IMG/VR virus record: IMGVR_UViG_3300044640_001145
Location: 1-33,999 of that record
DNA length: 33,999 nucleotides
Reading direction: 5' to 3' (one strand)
From: a virus
The position numbers and the translations under genes are program-made. Position 1 is the stretch's first letter, and each line of letters opens with the position of its first letter. Shown here in pieces: positions 14,521 through 20,866 of this stretch. A model generated the notes under the pieces. It did not search any database and was not told the DNA's origin. It was given only the letters and a program-made list of their open reading frames with translations.

Positions 14521-15126
14521 TTAAATATTTTTGTAGTTTAACAAATATCTTTCTTTCCTTGCTGAATTCTTATTTTTAGATTTGTATGTGTCTAACTGTG
14601 AATCACAATTATGACATATTAATCTTAGATTATCTCTTTTGTTATTACTAGCATCACCGTTTATATGGTCCATAACAAAAACTAATGGTTTACCGTTCCA
14701 AAAATTATCTATTCCACAAATATTACACTTATTATCTTGGTCTATTAAAAAATATTTTTTTAACCATCGCAAACCTGATGTGGTATTACAATATTTTTCT
14801 TGATTGTCTAAGTAATCTTTGTATTTATTTTTATTTTTATGTTCCACATTACAATCAAATGAACAATATATTTGTTTATCGTGTGAACTTTTTGTTTCTT
14901 TACCACAATTTTTACATATAACTTTTTTACCCATACCTTTATTGTGTGGTATAAAATTTTCAGGAAAATTTTTTCTTTTTCTAAGTTTAATCCCTAATCT
15001 GCCACACACTTTTTTTATGTATGCGTCACTAACACCATAAATTTTACCAATTTCACGATAACTCTTACTCTCAACAAAAATTAACTTCTCAAGTTCTTCT
15101 TTATTATATTTTTCCTCAAAATTCAT
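14521..15126 (-). CDS. HNH homing endonuclease with N-terminal HTH
   Basis: 201 residues. Residues about 10-50 (KEELEKLIFVESKSYREIGK, YGVSDAYIKKVCGRLGIKLR) form a helix-turn-helix. A CKNCGKE...YCSFDC zinc finger follows at about 71-93. The HNH domain is CNICGID...VMDHINGD and NNKRDNLRLICHNCDSQLDT. This order (HTH, zinc ribbon, HNH) is typical of free-standing phage homing endonucleases. It sits between tRNA clusters B and C on the same strand. An AATATTTATTAATA box precedes the start. Confidence 0.88.
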   Translation of the reverse strand: MNFEEKYNKEELEKLIFVESKSYREIGKIYGVSDAYIKKVCGRLGIKLRKRKNFPENFIPHNKGMGKKVICKNCGKETKSSHDKQIYCSFDCNVEHKNKNKYKDYLDNQEKYCNTTSGLRWLKKYFLIDQDNKCNICGIDNFWNGKPLVFVMDHINGDASNNKRDNLRLICHNCDSQLDTYKSKNKNSARKERYLLNYKNI

Positions 15127-15193
15127 AATATATTTTATTAATAAATATTTAAGGTTTATTAAAAATCGAACCTAGTAGTTAATATTTTTTTAG

Positions 15194-15266
15194 TAGTCCC
15201 GTCAGGATTCGAACCTGAATCAAAGAGGTAGAAGCTCCTTATGTTAATCCATTACACTACGGGACC
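15194..15266 (-). tRNA. tRNA-Arg(TCT)
   Basis: Anticodon loop CTTCTAC on AGGAG/CTCTT and T-arm TCAGG-TTCGAAT-CCTGA. The acceptor GGTCCCG pairs with CGGGACT, with a G-U at position 1. No CCA. Confidence 0.92.
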
Positions 15267-15349
15267 CAAAAATAAAAGAGGTTTCGTCAACGGTGCACTA
15301 CGACAAGATATTACTAAATTATCTACGTACAAAGTATCCACCTCTTTTG
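15267..15349 (-). ncRNA. Hairpin spacer between tRNA-Arg and tRNA-Glu
   Basis: ACCTCTTTT and AAAAGAGGT (15340-15348 and 15274-15282) pair over 9 bp and enclose 57 nt. It could be a processing element or a terminator-like stem (T-rich after the 3' arm). Confidence 0.4.
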
Positions 15350-15421
15350 TAGTCCTACGGGGAATCGAACCCCGCTTTCCAGGATGAAAACCTGACGACC
15401 TAACCGATAGTCGATAGGACC
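15350..15421 (-). tRNA. tRNA-Glu(TTC)
   Basis: Anticodon loop TTTTCAT on CAGG/CCTG, T-arm CGGGG-TTCGATT-CCCCG, acceptor GGTCCTA/TAGGACT. No CCA. Confidence 0.92.
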
Positions 15422-15482
15422 AAATACCACATTATAAAACCATAAAGGTACAACTCTTGTGGTGACGTTGTTCATTTCACAG

Positions 15483-15565
15483 TACTCGGAGAGGGACTTG
15501 AACCCTCACTCCCAATGGGAATTTGATTTTAAGTCAAACGTGTATACCTATTTCACCACCCGAGC
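15483..15565 (-). tRNA. tRNA-Leu(TAA)
   Basis: Canonical class II: D-arm GTG..CAC, anticodon loop CTTAAAA on TTTGA/TCAAA, variable stem CCCATTGGG, and T-arm GAGGG-TTCAAGT-CCCTC. The acceptor is GCTCGGG/TCCGAGT with two G-U pairs. It shows what an intact Leu tRNA of this phage looks like. Confidence 0.93.
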
Positions 15566-15583
15566 AAATACTCCTTATTCTCA

Positions 15584-15643
15584 TACCCTTTTATTTCGGA
15601 GCAAACCTGCTTTACTTAAACGAGTTTTTCAAGGGTACAGGTT
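15584..15643 (-). ncRNA. Candidate H-type pseudoknot
   Basis: Plus-strand segments TACCCTT (15584-15590), AACCTG (15604-15609), AAGGGTA (15631-15637) and CAGGTT (15638-15643) pair in interleaved order (7 bp and 6 bp). The two inner partners are contiguous and could stack. It lies in the leader 20 nt before tRNA-Leu(TAA). Confidence 0.4.
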
Positions 15644-15674
15644 CTTTGAGGTTGAGTCCTCTGTGTTGTAGTGC

Positions 15675-15827
15675 TTAAAGTCTGTCCACTCTTATTCTTG
15701 ATTCCTTTCTCAAGGGAACAACACAATGTATTATATATGTGATGCAGTAGTCGACAACCACACTCGTTTCACCATCTTTTGTCAACAGGCCTATGAACTT
15801 AACGAGTTCACCTTTTCTTACCACCAC
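15675..15827 (-). CDS. Possible small protein in the tRNA leader
   Basis: A 51-codon frame with GTG start (about 15827) reads MVVRKGELVKFIGLLTKDGE and TSVVVDYCITYIIHCVVPL. Regular beta-like composition supports real coding, but there is no ATG and the region also looks structured. Codon use (CTC, TTC, GTC) is richer in G/C than in the neighbours. It may be horizontally acquired or a chance frame in RNA. Confidence 0.3.
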   Translation of the reverse strand: MVVRKGELVKFIGLLTKDGETSVVVDYCITYIIHCVVPLRKESRIRVDRL

Positions 15828-15835
15828 AATATATT

Positions 15836-15930
15836 TTAAAAAAGAACAAGGTAGGGGTTACGTTCTGTCTTGCATTCCATCTCAAGAACTGCCTATTACC
15901 AGTGGGTTTGTGGTTACCTTGTCCCCGTTT
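15836..15930 (-). ncRNA. Candidate small structured RNA behind boxA
   Basis: ACAAGGTA (minus strand, from 15922) and TACCTTGT (15846-15853) close an ~80-nt RNA followed by TTCTTTTTT. Inside, GTTCTTG pairs with CAAG-ACAGAAC. It begins about 10 nt after the boxA-like element. The oligo-T suggests a terminator or attenuator ahead of the tRNA genes. Confidence 0.45.
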
Positions 15931-15937
15931 TAATATG

Positions 15938-15946
15938 TCAAAGAAC
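15938..15946 (-). promoter_or_regulatory. boxA-like element
   Basis: GTTCTTTGACATATT on the minus strand. Directly upstream is a hairpin with 11-bp arms CGGGGGTAGGA and TCCTACTCCCG, giving hairpin-then-boxA order as in rRNA leaders (boxB-boxA). Confidence 0.55.
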
Positions 15947-16010
15947 TTTTTCTTTTTGTCACGGGAGTAGGACACTCATCTCTAACTTCCTACCCCCGTT
16001 GTTTGTCTTA

Positions 16011-16041
16011 CAAATGTAAGTAATCTTTTTTAATCTACCAA
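16011..16041 (-). promoter_or_regulatory. Promoter of RNA cluster C
   Basis: TTG (16039-16041), 20-nt spacer, TACATTTG (16011-16018). Transcription would start just before the 11-bp hairpin. Confidence 0.75.
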
Positions 16042-16050
16042 ATCTTTTTC

Positions 16051-16086
16051 AAAAAAAAAACCCATCTGTTTTAAGAGACGGGTTTT
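16051..16086 (-). terminator. Terminator after micro-ORF
   Basis: AAAACCCGTCTC and CAGATGGGTTTT form a hairpin followed by T on the minus strand, 22 nt after the micro-ORF stop. Confidence 0.8.
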
Positions 16087-16107
16087 AAAATATTATTTAA
16101 AAAATAA

Positions 16108-16176
16108 TCATACCATCTCCATTAGACTAAATCTCTCTAATCTTTCTAATAATGATATGATGTTCGTATTTTTCAT
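16108..16176 (-). CDS. Micro-ORF between own promoter and terminator
   Basis: 22 residues, MKNTNIISLLERLERFSLME at the start, probably one amphipathic helix. A TTG-N19-TATATTTA promoter lies just upstream and an intrinsic terminator just downstream. The next element is the promoter of tRNA cluster C. Two similar units occur at 22767 and 32949. Confidence 0.45.
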   Translation of the reverse strand: MKNTNIISLLERLERFSLMEMV

Positions 16177-16246
16177 TTTATATTATAAATATAGTTGTAT
16201 TTCTTAAAAAGTCAAATTTTGTAATTAACAATTATTACCTTTTATA

Positions 16247-16393
16247 TTATTTGGTTAAACAAATTCTTAATTGTACCATTGCCGCACAAGACCAACCAAG
16301 AATGTTTGGTAAAGACCCTAATGGAATGCTAGCACATAAGTTTGCTACAAATATTATTAACAAAAACCAATCAACTCTTTTCATATTTTCCAT
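16247..16393 (-). CDS. Small membrane protein
   Basis: 48 residues, MENMKRVDWFLLIIFVANLC then ASIPLGSLPNILGWSCAAMV and a short polar tail. One or two membrane spans. It lies 7 nt after the stop of the preceding gene, at the end of a four-gene operon. No family recognised. Confidence 0.65.
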   Translation of the reverse strand: MENMKRVDWFLLIIFVANLCASIPLGSLPNILGWSCAAMVQLRICLTK

Positions 16394-16400
16394 AAATTTA

Positions 16401-16559
16401 TTATTTTTTTATAATTTTATAATTATTAATTTCTAACCATCTGAGAAACTCTAATGCTCCCCATTCTTCAGGGTCTAATTCACCGAGAGGACCATCACCA
16501 AATTGGTCAATAAATTCGGGTAGATAATTTTTTTCTAGTTCAATTTCATTATTCCCCAT
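16401..16559 (-). CDS. Small acidic protein
   Basis: 52 residues. MGNNEIELEKNYLPEFIDQF then GDGPLGELDPEEWGALEFLR and a basic tail. The start overlaps the upstream stop by one base (TAATG), indicating translational coupling. No family recognised. Confidence 0.7.
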   Translation of the reverse strand: MGNNEIELEKNYLPEFIDQFGDGPLGELDPEEWGALEFLRWLEINNYKIIKK

Positions 16560-16798
16560 TATTCCCCAATCTTATCTATGAATGATTGTCTTTTATATTT
16601 TAATTTATGTTCAAGTGGCCAAATAACTGTGTATTGATAACTGTTCCAATATTTATCAGGGGCACTATTTCTTAATTGTTTTGCAAAATTACTAATCAAT
16701 TTTTTAACAGTAAATGTCTGTTGGTATGTCTCGCAAGAATCAATTACCTTTTCAATCCATTTTGATACGTCTCCGTAATGTGTGCTTCTTTTTTCCAT
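16559..16798 (-). CDS. Small protein of unknown function
   Basis: 79 residues, basic and helical, MEKRSTHYGDVSKWIEKVID at the start. The promoter TTG-N20-TATATTTG ends four bases before ATG, so translation probably starts at or near the 5' end of the mRNA. It heads the operon with the next two genes. No family is recognised. Confidence 0.72.
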   Translation of the reverse strand: MEKRSTHYGDVSKWIEKVIDSCETYQQTFTVKKLISNFAKQLRNSAPDKYWNSYQYTVIWPLEHKLKYKRQSFIDKIGE

Positions 16799-16802
16799 AA
16801 CA

Positions 16803-16833
16803 CAAATATAATAAATTTATTTAGTTAATTCAA
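16803..16833 (-). promoter_or_regulatory. Promoter with near-leaderless start
   Basis: TATATTTG (16803-16810) and TTG 20 nt upstream (16831-16833), within the end of the preceding gene. The box ends four bases before the ATG at 16798. Confidence 0.75.
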
Positions 16834-17086
16834 TTTCTTTATAACGTTCATTAAGTTCTTTTGAGTTTACTCCAAGATATTCTAACTCAACTTCACACCC
16901 ACAATCATTATTAAATCTTAGTGTATCAATAATTAAAATTTTACTACCACTAACCTTATGTGTTACAAAATCACCGTTTTTGAATTTAAACTTTTGTTTG
17001 TAATATTCTTCGTCACTACAACCACATCCTGTTAGAAATAGGATGGTAACAAGTACTGTCACCATCCCAATAAATCCATTCTTCAT
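16817..17086 (-). CDS. Lipoprotein coupled to the SPFH gene
   Basis: 89 residues from ATG 17086, which overlaps the stop of the SPFH gene by one base (TAATG). The N-terminus MKNGFIGMVTVLVTILFLTG followed by Cys is a lipoprotein signal (lipobox LTGC). The mature part CGCSDEEYYKQKFKFKNGDF continues with a small beta domain and a second Cys pair (DCGC). A longer frame upstream lacks a signal and is rejected. Coupling suggests it works with the SPFH and two-span membrane proteins in the envelope. Confidence 0.8.
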   Translation of the reverse strand: MKNGFIGMVTVLVTILFLTGCGCSDEEYYKQKFKFKNGDFVTHKVSGSKILIIDTLRFNNDCGCEVELEYLGVNSKELNERYKEIELTK

Positions 17087-18036
17087 TATTTGTTTAGGTT
17101 TAAAAACAATCCTGAACCACCTGCTACCGTTGTTGGTAATTTTCCATCCCAAGCAGACGCCTTTAAGTACTCAATATACATAGGTGTTAATTGAGTTTGT
17201 TTAATCTTAATTGAAAGTGCTGACGCATTTGCGTTGATTATAGTTTCAGCAGAATCCGCTCTTGCTACGGCTACTTTACGTCTTCCTTCAGAGATTGCTG
17301 CGATAGCTTGTTGTTCAGAGGCTTCAGCTTGTTGGATAGCCTTTGTTTTAGCGATAATTGACTCTTGTAATGCCTCAGGTGGTGTGATATTAGTTCTCAA
17401 CTGAGATACGTTAAACCATTTAGATAACCTAACATTACATTCTGCAACAATTGCTGATTCAAATGCTTGTCGGTGATTAAAAATACTATCTACCTCCCAT
17501 GTGTTAGCTACGTCATTTACTGCCCCAATAATAGCGTTTTTCAACCAACCCTTTTCAATTTCACTAATAGATAATCTTAAATTAACAAACATATCACCAA
17601 TAGCATCCTCACGTAGAGAATAGTTAAATGTTGGTTTAATGGTTGCTGAGAATCCACCTTTAAGGATTACACCTTGGTCTTCATACTCAATGTGTTGTTG
17701 GTATGTTGGAAACTCCAATACTTGTTCTGTCCAAGTGTTATAAAGTACCCAACCAGTTTTATACTGATAACTTGATACACCTCGTTGGTCTCCGACCAAA
17801 TTAATCTTTAATCCTTTGTGACCTGCGTCAACTTTTTCAATCGCAAACGGTTGGGTCATTGAAATAACGATACCTACAACAAAAATACCAATCGGTTTAA
17901 TGAGCCAAGATGGGTTGAATCGTTTACTATCATGACCGTAATGGTTTTGGGTTACCGTAAACATACTACCTCTTGTTTTTAGAACGGTAAGGATAACCGC
18001 AATTAAACATACTACAAAAATTACTGTACTAATCAT
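17086..18036 (-). CDS. SPFH (prohibitin/stomatin-like) membrane protein
   Basis: 316 residues. Two hydrophobic segments (about 1-18 and 44-62) are followed by the SPFH domain from VDAGHKGLKINLVGD to about 215, including a hydrophobic strand set and the region NITPPEALQESIIAKTKAIQ. Then comes an Ala/Glu/Gln-rich coiled coil (QQAEASEQQAIAAISEGRRK) as in flotillins and HflK/C, and a C-terminal GGSGLFLNLNK. Such proteins form ring-like membrane assemblies that control proteases (FtsH) or microdomains. Here it may block host FtsH or reinforce the membrane against competing phages. It overlaps its upstream partner by 4 nt and its downstream lipoprotein by 1 nt. Confidence 0.88.
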   Translation of the reverse strand: MISTVIFVVCLIAVILTVLKTRGSMFTVTQNHYGHDSKRFNPSWLIKPIGIFVVGIVISMTQPFAIEKVDAGHKGLKINLVGDQRGVSSYQYKTGWVLYNTWTEQVLEFPTYQQHIEYEDQGVILKGGFSATIKPTFNYSLREDAIGDMFVNLRLSISEIEKGWLKNAIIGAVNDVANTWEVDSIFNHRQAFESAIVAECNVRLSKWFNVSQLRTNITPPEALQESIIAKTKAIQQAEASEQQAIAAISEGRRKVAVARADSAETIINANASALSIKIKQTQLTPMYIEYLKASAWDGKLPTTVAGGSGLFLNLNK

Positions 18037-18224
18037 TTTTCTTCTTTTTTATTATTTAAAACTTTGATGGTTTCGTTTCCTACTAATCCTACGAGTGCAA
18101 CCATTCCAACGAAACCTAAAAGTTGGATGAACCCGTTTACTTCTCTACTTACAAGGTAATCCCCGTAATAAGTTGTGATAACAATAAATGCTAACCACAT
18201 TAAAAACAATTTAAAATATTCCAT
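18033..18224 (-). CDS. Two-span small membrane protein
   Basis: 63 residues. Two membrane helices (YFKLFLMWLAFIVITTYYGD; LLGFVGMVALVGLVG) and a charged tail, NNKKEEK. Overlaps the SPFH start by 4 nt (ATGA). Promoter TTG-N20-TATATTTG (18229-18259), box four bases before the ATG. A holin would have this size, but the coupling to SPFH favours an accessory subunit. Confidence 0.75.
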   Translation of the reverse strand: MEYFKLFLMWLAFIVITTYYGDYLVSREVNGFIQLLGFVGMVALVGLVGNETIKVLNNKKEEK

Positions 18225-18228
18225 AACA

Positions 18229-18259
18229 CAAATATATAGTTATTTTTTTAATTAAACAA
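18229..18259 (-). promoter_or_regulatory. Promoter of the SPFH operon
   Basis: TATATTTG (18229-18236) and TTG (18257-18259), spacer 20 nt; the box ends four bases before the ATG. Confidence 0.75.
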
Positions 18260-18267
18260 TATAAAAA

Positions 18268-18299
18268 CAAAAAACCCCTAACATTTCTGAAAGGGGTCC
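18268..18299 (-). terminator. Terminator of the ferritin gene
   Basis: ACCCCTTTC and GTTAGGGGT followed by T6 on the minus strand, 20 nt after the stop at 18320. Confidence 0.82.
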
Positions 18300-18319
18300 T
18301 TATTCGATGATACAATTAC

Positions 18320-18940
18320 TTAAAAATAAGTTTGTTCAAAATAAAGTATTTGGAATTTATCCCCTTTATCAATCAAATTGGATGCGTTAATCAAATCATT
18401 GTATTCAATTACAGCTCCTTTTTGGATTTCTCTAAATTCAGTTAAAAAATCAAATGTTGTGATATCATCAGAAAAAACATCCTGAGAATCTTTATTATAA
18501 TCTTTCATTAAAGCCAACTCCATAGTGTAAGCTCCATAAACAACATCAAGTAAATTACCAAAAGTGTGTTTTGTTTCTGTTTTTTCTATTTCAGGTAAAA
18601 TATTAAAACCTGTCATATACTCTTGTAGTTTTTGAGCGTGTTCTAACTCATCGTCAGCCTCATTTTTAAAGAACTCAGCAGCTTTCTTATAATTCATATC
18701 CTGACACCAGTTAGTAGCCGCTCTATAATAGTAATGAGCTGTATACTCATCTTTAATTCTATTATTAAGAATTTCTATAACCTTACTACTTAATTTATAA
18801 AGTTCAGGTTCACCTTTTGTTTCAGTTTTCTTTTCTTCAGTATCTTTGTTTTCTTCTTCCTCTTCTTGTTCACGAATTCTACTCTTTCTAAGAATTTCAT
18901 CAACAATAGCTGAAGTACTTCTATTAATATTTCTACTCAT
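18320..18940 (-). CDS. Ferritin-like iron-binding protein
   Basis: 206 residues. Residues 45-206 form the ferritin four-helix pattern: helix A with NRIKDEYTAHYYYRAATNW (Glu65 position), helix B with NEADDELEHAQKL (E98-x-x-H101), helix C with MELALMKDY and helix D with FREIQKGAVIEYNDL. The typical dinuclear ferroxidase residues are largely present. A 44-residue charged N-terminal extension (ILRKSRIREQEEEEEN) is not usual; it contains an I-R-E site, so capsid entry is possible but weakly supported. An ATATTTATAA box precedes the gene. It may store iron or protect DNA from oxidative damage alongside the glycosylase. Confidence 0.86.
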   Translation of the reverse strand: MSRNINRSTSAIVDEILRKSRIREQEEEEENKDTEEKKTETKGEPELYKLSSKVIEILNNRIKDEYTAHYYYRAATNWCQDMNYKKAAEFFKNEADDELEHAQKLQEYMTGFNILPEIEKTETKHTFGNLLDVVYGAYTMELALMKDYNKDSQDVFSDDITTFDFLTEFREIQKGAVIEYNDLINASNLIDKGDKFQILYFEQTYF

Positions 18941-18993
18941 AACTAATTAATTTGTTAATTATAAATATCCTATAAAAGAAATAAAAACACTAA

Positions 18994-19281
18994 TTAACCA
19001 AGTTGTAGGTCAGAAAATTTTAATCCCCACATCATACCTACCCATAACATTTCTTTTTCTGCTTGTTTTGCATACATACGAAGGTTCTTTTGGAGATATT
19101 TTTTACCCCATTTTTTCCATTCGTCGTATTGAGCTTCAGTCATGGTCCATTGGGCGTACCAATTATCCTTACGGTCCTTGATATCGTCATAAGTTACCTC
19201 ATGACCTGCTATCTTAAACATTTCATTAATAATGTCGACAACAGCTTTGTTCATTTTTTCTTCTCTACTTAATCTAGCCAT
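18994..19281 (-). CDS. Small conserved-looking protein of unknown function
   Basis: 95 residues. MARLSREEKMNKAVVDIINE then KIAGHEVTYDDIKDRKDNWY and a Trp/Lys-rich end (EYDEWKKWGKKYLQKN type). A basic helical protein, last of the RNA-repair operon with 1 nt to the gene before it. Co-transcription suggests a link, but no family is recognised. Confidence 0.72.
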   Translation of the reverse strand: MARLSREEKMNKAVVDIINEMFKIAGHEVTYDDIKDRKDNWYAQWTMTEAQYDEWKKWGKKYLQKNLRMYAKQAEKEMLWVGMMWGLKFSDLQLG

Positions 19282-19282
19282 A

Positions 19283-19858
19283 TTACATTAAAAATTTTAA
19301 GATTTTTTCTTTAATCCCTGATTGTTTAATTCCCTGTGTTGATTTTGGTGTTAGGACAAAGTTAGTTAACCCACTATTAGGATTACCAGAGATTGACCCA
19401 AACTTTTCTGACATATCTAAATCATCAACTGCAACCCAATGAGTTACTTCAGGATGTTGCGATAACCAATGTTTGATTTCTGCTTGTCTCTCATACTCAA
19501 GTTTGGCGTAGTTTCTCAATCTTTGCCATTCTCTTGGGTAGATATCTTTAAACATGTCAGTAACCCCAATAGGTCTTTTGATAATTCCTTGACTTTGATA
19601 GTAGTCCCCAAGTTCCTCAAGAGAAGCTTGGTATCTCCAATCAGAAGATACCACAATCTCAGCTCCTGTTTGTTCAAGGATGGTATTTAAAACTTTAATT
19701 GCTTTCACATCAAAGTTATCTAATCTACAATCAATTGGTCTATCATCAAATTTAACATCAGGATTTTTAGAATGATATTTTTTAAATTTTTTCATTCTAC
19801 TACCCCAATTATCTGCCAAACAGATTACACCATCATTATCAAGAAAAATTACTTTCAT
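19283..19858 (-). CDS. HAD-SAK type phosphatase
   Basis: 191 residues from ATG 19858. The start MKVIFLDNDGVICLADNWG has the HAD nucleophile motif D-x-D. FDVKAIKVLNTILEQTGAEI and VVSSDWRYQ (motif II with Ser-Asp-Trp-Arg) are the pattern of HAD domains of the 'Swiss Army Knife' RNA repair set. ITHWVAVDDLD gives the late acidic motif. These enzymes are thought to trim phosphates at RNA ends. A longer upstream frame adds an unlikely hydrophobic leader and overlaps the next gene, so ATG 19858 is used (1 nt after the previous stop). Confidence 0.75.
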   Translation of the reverse strand: MKVIFLDNDGVICLADNWGSRMKKFKKYHSKNPDVKFDDRPIDCRLDNFDVKAIKVLNTILEQTGAEIVVSSDWRYQASLEELGDYYQSQGIIKRPIGVTDMFKDIYPREWQRLRNYAKLEYERQAEIKHWLSQHPEVTHWVAVDDLDMSEKFGSISGNPNSGLTNFVLTPKSTQGIKQSGIKEKILKFLM

Positions 19859-19859
19859 A

Positions 19860-20249
19860 TTAACTTTTAATTTCTGTTTCACAATTATCACGCCAATCAC
19901 TATGACCAACGTTCAAAGGCATACACTTTTCATCAGATTCAAAAATTAACATTAATTCAATTTCGTCATCGTCCAAATGAAATTTGAAGTCTTTACCTTT
20001 CAAATATTCTATCTTGTCCCTTCCGTTTGTGAAGGTAATATTTTTTTCATCAATACCACATTCTTGAGCAACATTAAATAGATTTTTATTTTGGTCCAAT
20101 ATCCACCACCAACCAGCTTCTTTGGCTGCTTTATCACTATGTCTACTAGTAACAATGTGGACATCTAAACCCCTACTCACCAAATCTTTGGCGTATTCTT
20201 GGACACTCTTAAGAGAAAGCGTACCATCAAAATCAAATGAAACTTTCAT
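19860..20249 (-). CDS. HAD family phosphatase
   Basis: 129 residues. MKVSFDFDGTLSLKSVQEYA has the classic DxDGT nucleophile motif, VHIVTSRHSDKAAKEAG gives motif II, and FHLDDDEIELML gives the terminal DD. Small HAD phosphatases of this shape remove 3' or 5' phosphates. Its start overlaps the upstream stop by one base. In this operon it would complement the HAD-SAK and calcineurin-like enzymes in healing RNA or nucleotide ends. Confidence 0.82.
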   Translation of the reverse strand: MKVSFDFDGTLSLKSVQEYAKDLVSRGLDVHIVTSRHSDKAAKEAGWWWILDQNKNLFNVAQECGIDEKNITFTNGRDKIEYLKGKDFKFHLDDDEIELMLIFESDEKCMPLNVGHSDWRDNCETEIKS

Positions 20250-20377
20250 TATTTTAATTTTAATCCTATTAATAATCTAACCCTTCTCTTGAATCTAATT
20301 CTAAGATAACGGTCAACAACTTTTTTAATATCTTTTTTTTGTTGTTTTGTTAATTCTGGTCCCTCAGTATCATACAT
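20249..20377 (-). CDS. Basic microprotein in the RNA-repair operon
   Basis: 42 residues, MYDTEGPELTKQQKKDIKKV followed by VDRYLRIRFKRRVRLLIGLK. Very basic, helical. It overlaps the cREC gene by 8 nt and the HAD gene by 1 nt, so it is a firm part of the operon. RNA binding is plausible. No family recognised. Confidence 0.6.
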   Translation of the reverse strand: MYDTEGPELTKQQKKDIKKVVDRYLRIRFKRRVRLLIGLKLK

Positions 20378-20831
20378 AATACTCAATTTTAACTCTTATA
20401 CAATCTTGTGATTTACCTTCATTCATTAAAAAGTTATTGATATAACCCATGATATTAGCTGAACCTATTGGGTTAGCTGAATGAACCACAACTTTAGGGA
20501 AATAAAAATTTTTATCCCTTTTTTTCTCAGACCTACTCATGTTGATTCTATGTTCATTCAAAGAATAAAACAAATTAACTAACCATTTAACCGCGTCGTA
20601 ACCAGTTTTTTCTTCTATGTTCTCATAATCTAATTTGTAGTTAGGTGAAACATTGTTATAATACTCATTCATAGCAGTATCACCCAAGTCATGGTCTAAT
20701 GAAATTAATTCGATGTTATTCAAACCAACTTTATTTATTAAGTCTACAAATTCATAAAAACTCCTAACAACCAACCAATCTTTGTCATTAGGAGTTCTTA
20801 TGTCATCCAAATATATTTTTACTTTATTCAT
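20370..20831 (-). CDS. cREC (cyclic-phosphate-processing receiver) domain protein
   Basis: 153 residues. MNKVKIYLDDIRTPNDKDWL (acidic pair D9-D10), ISLDHDLGDT, TGYDAVKWLVN, and KVVVHSANPIGSANIMGYIN match the cREC family, a receiver-like fold found in RNA repair operons and proposed to process 2',3'-cyclic phosphates. It lies directly beside HAD, HAD-SAK and metallophosphatase genes, which supports that role. Promoter TTG-N20-TATCTTTG, box four bases before the ATG. Confidence 0.8.
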   Translation of the reverse strand: MNKVKIYLDDIRTPNDKDWLVVRSFYEFVDLINKVGLNNIELISLDHDLGDTAMNEYYNNVSPNYKLDYENIEEKTGYDAVKWLVNLFYSLNEHRINMSRSEKKRDKNFYFPKVVVHSANPIGSANIMGYINNFLMNEGKSQDCIRVKIEYYV

Positions 20832-20835
20832 ACCA

Positions 20836-20866
20836 CAAAGATAACCTATTAATCAACAAATTCCAA
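20836..20866 (-). promoter_or_regulatory. Promoter of the cREC/HAD genes
   Basis: TATCTTTG (20836-20843) and TTG (20864-20866) inside the end of the phosphatase gene; the box ends four bases before the ATG. Confidence 0.7.

Noticed and set aside
15459-15671. Plus-strand frame over tRNA-Leu(TAA)
   Set aside because: It runs through a canonical tRNA; all such frames over tRNA clusters (also near 31165-31600 and 32480-32710) are chance.
15938-15952. GTTCTTTGACATATT as a hint of an rRNA gene
   Set aside because: It resembles rRNA leaders, but no 16S, 23S or 5S sequence follows.
16559-18036. Start of the lipoprotein at 17152 instead of 17086
   Set aside because: The longer frame adds a polar stretch before the signal peptide and overlaps the SPFH gene by 66 nt; the inner ATG gives a lipobox and TAATG coupling.
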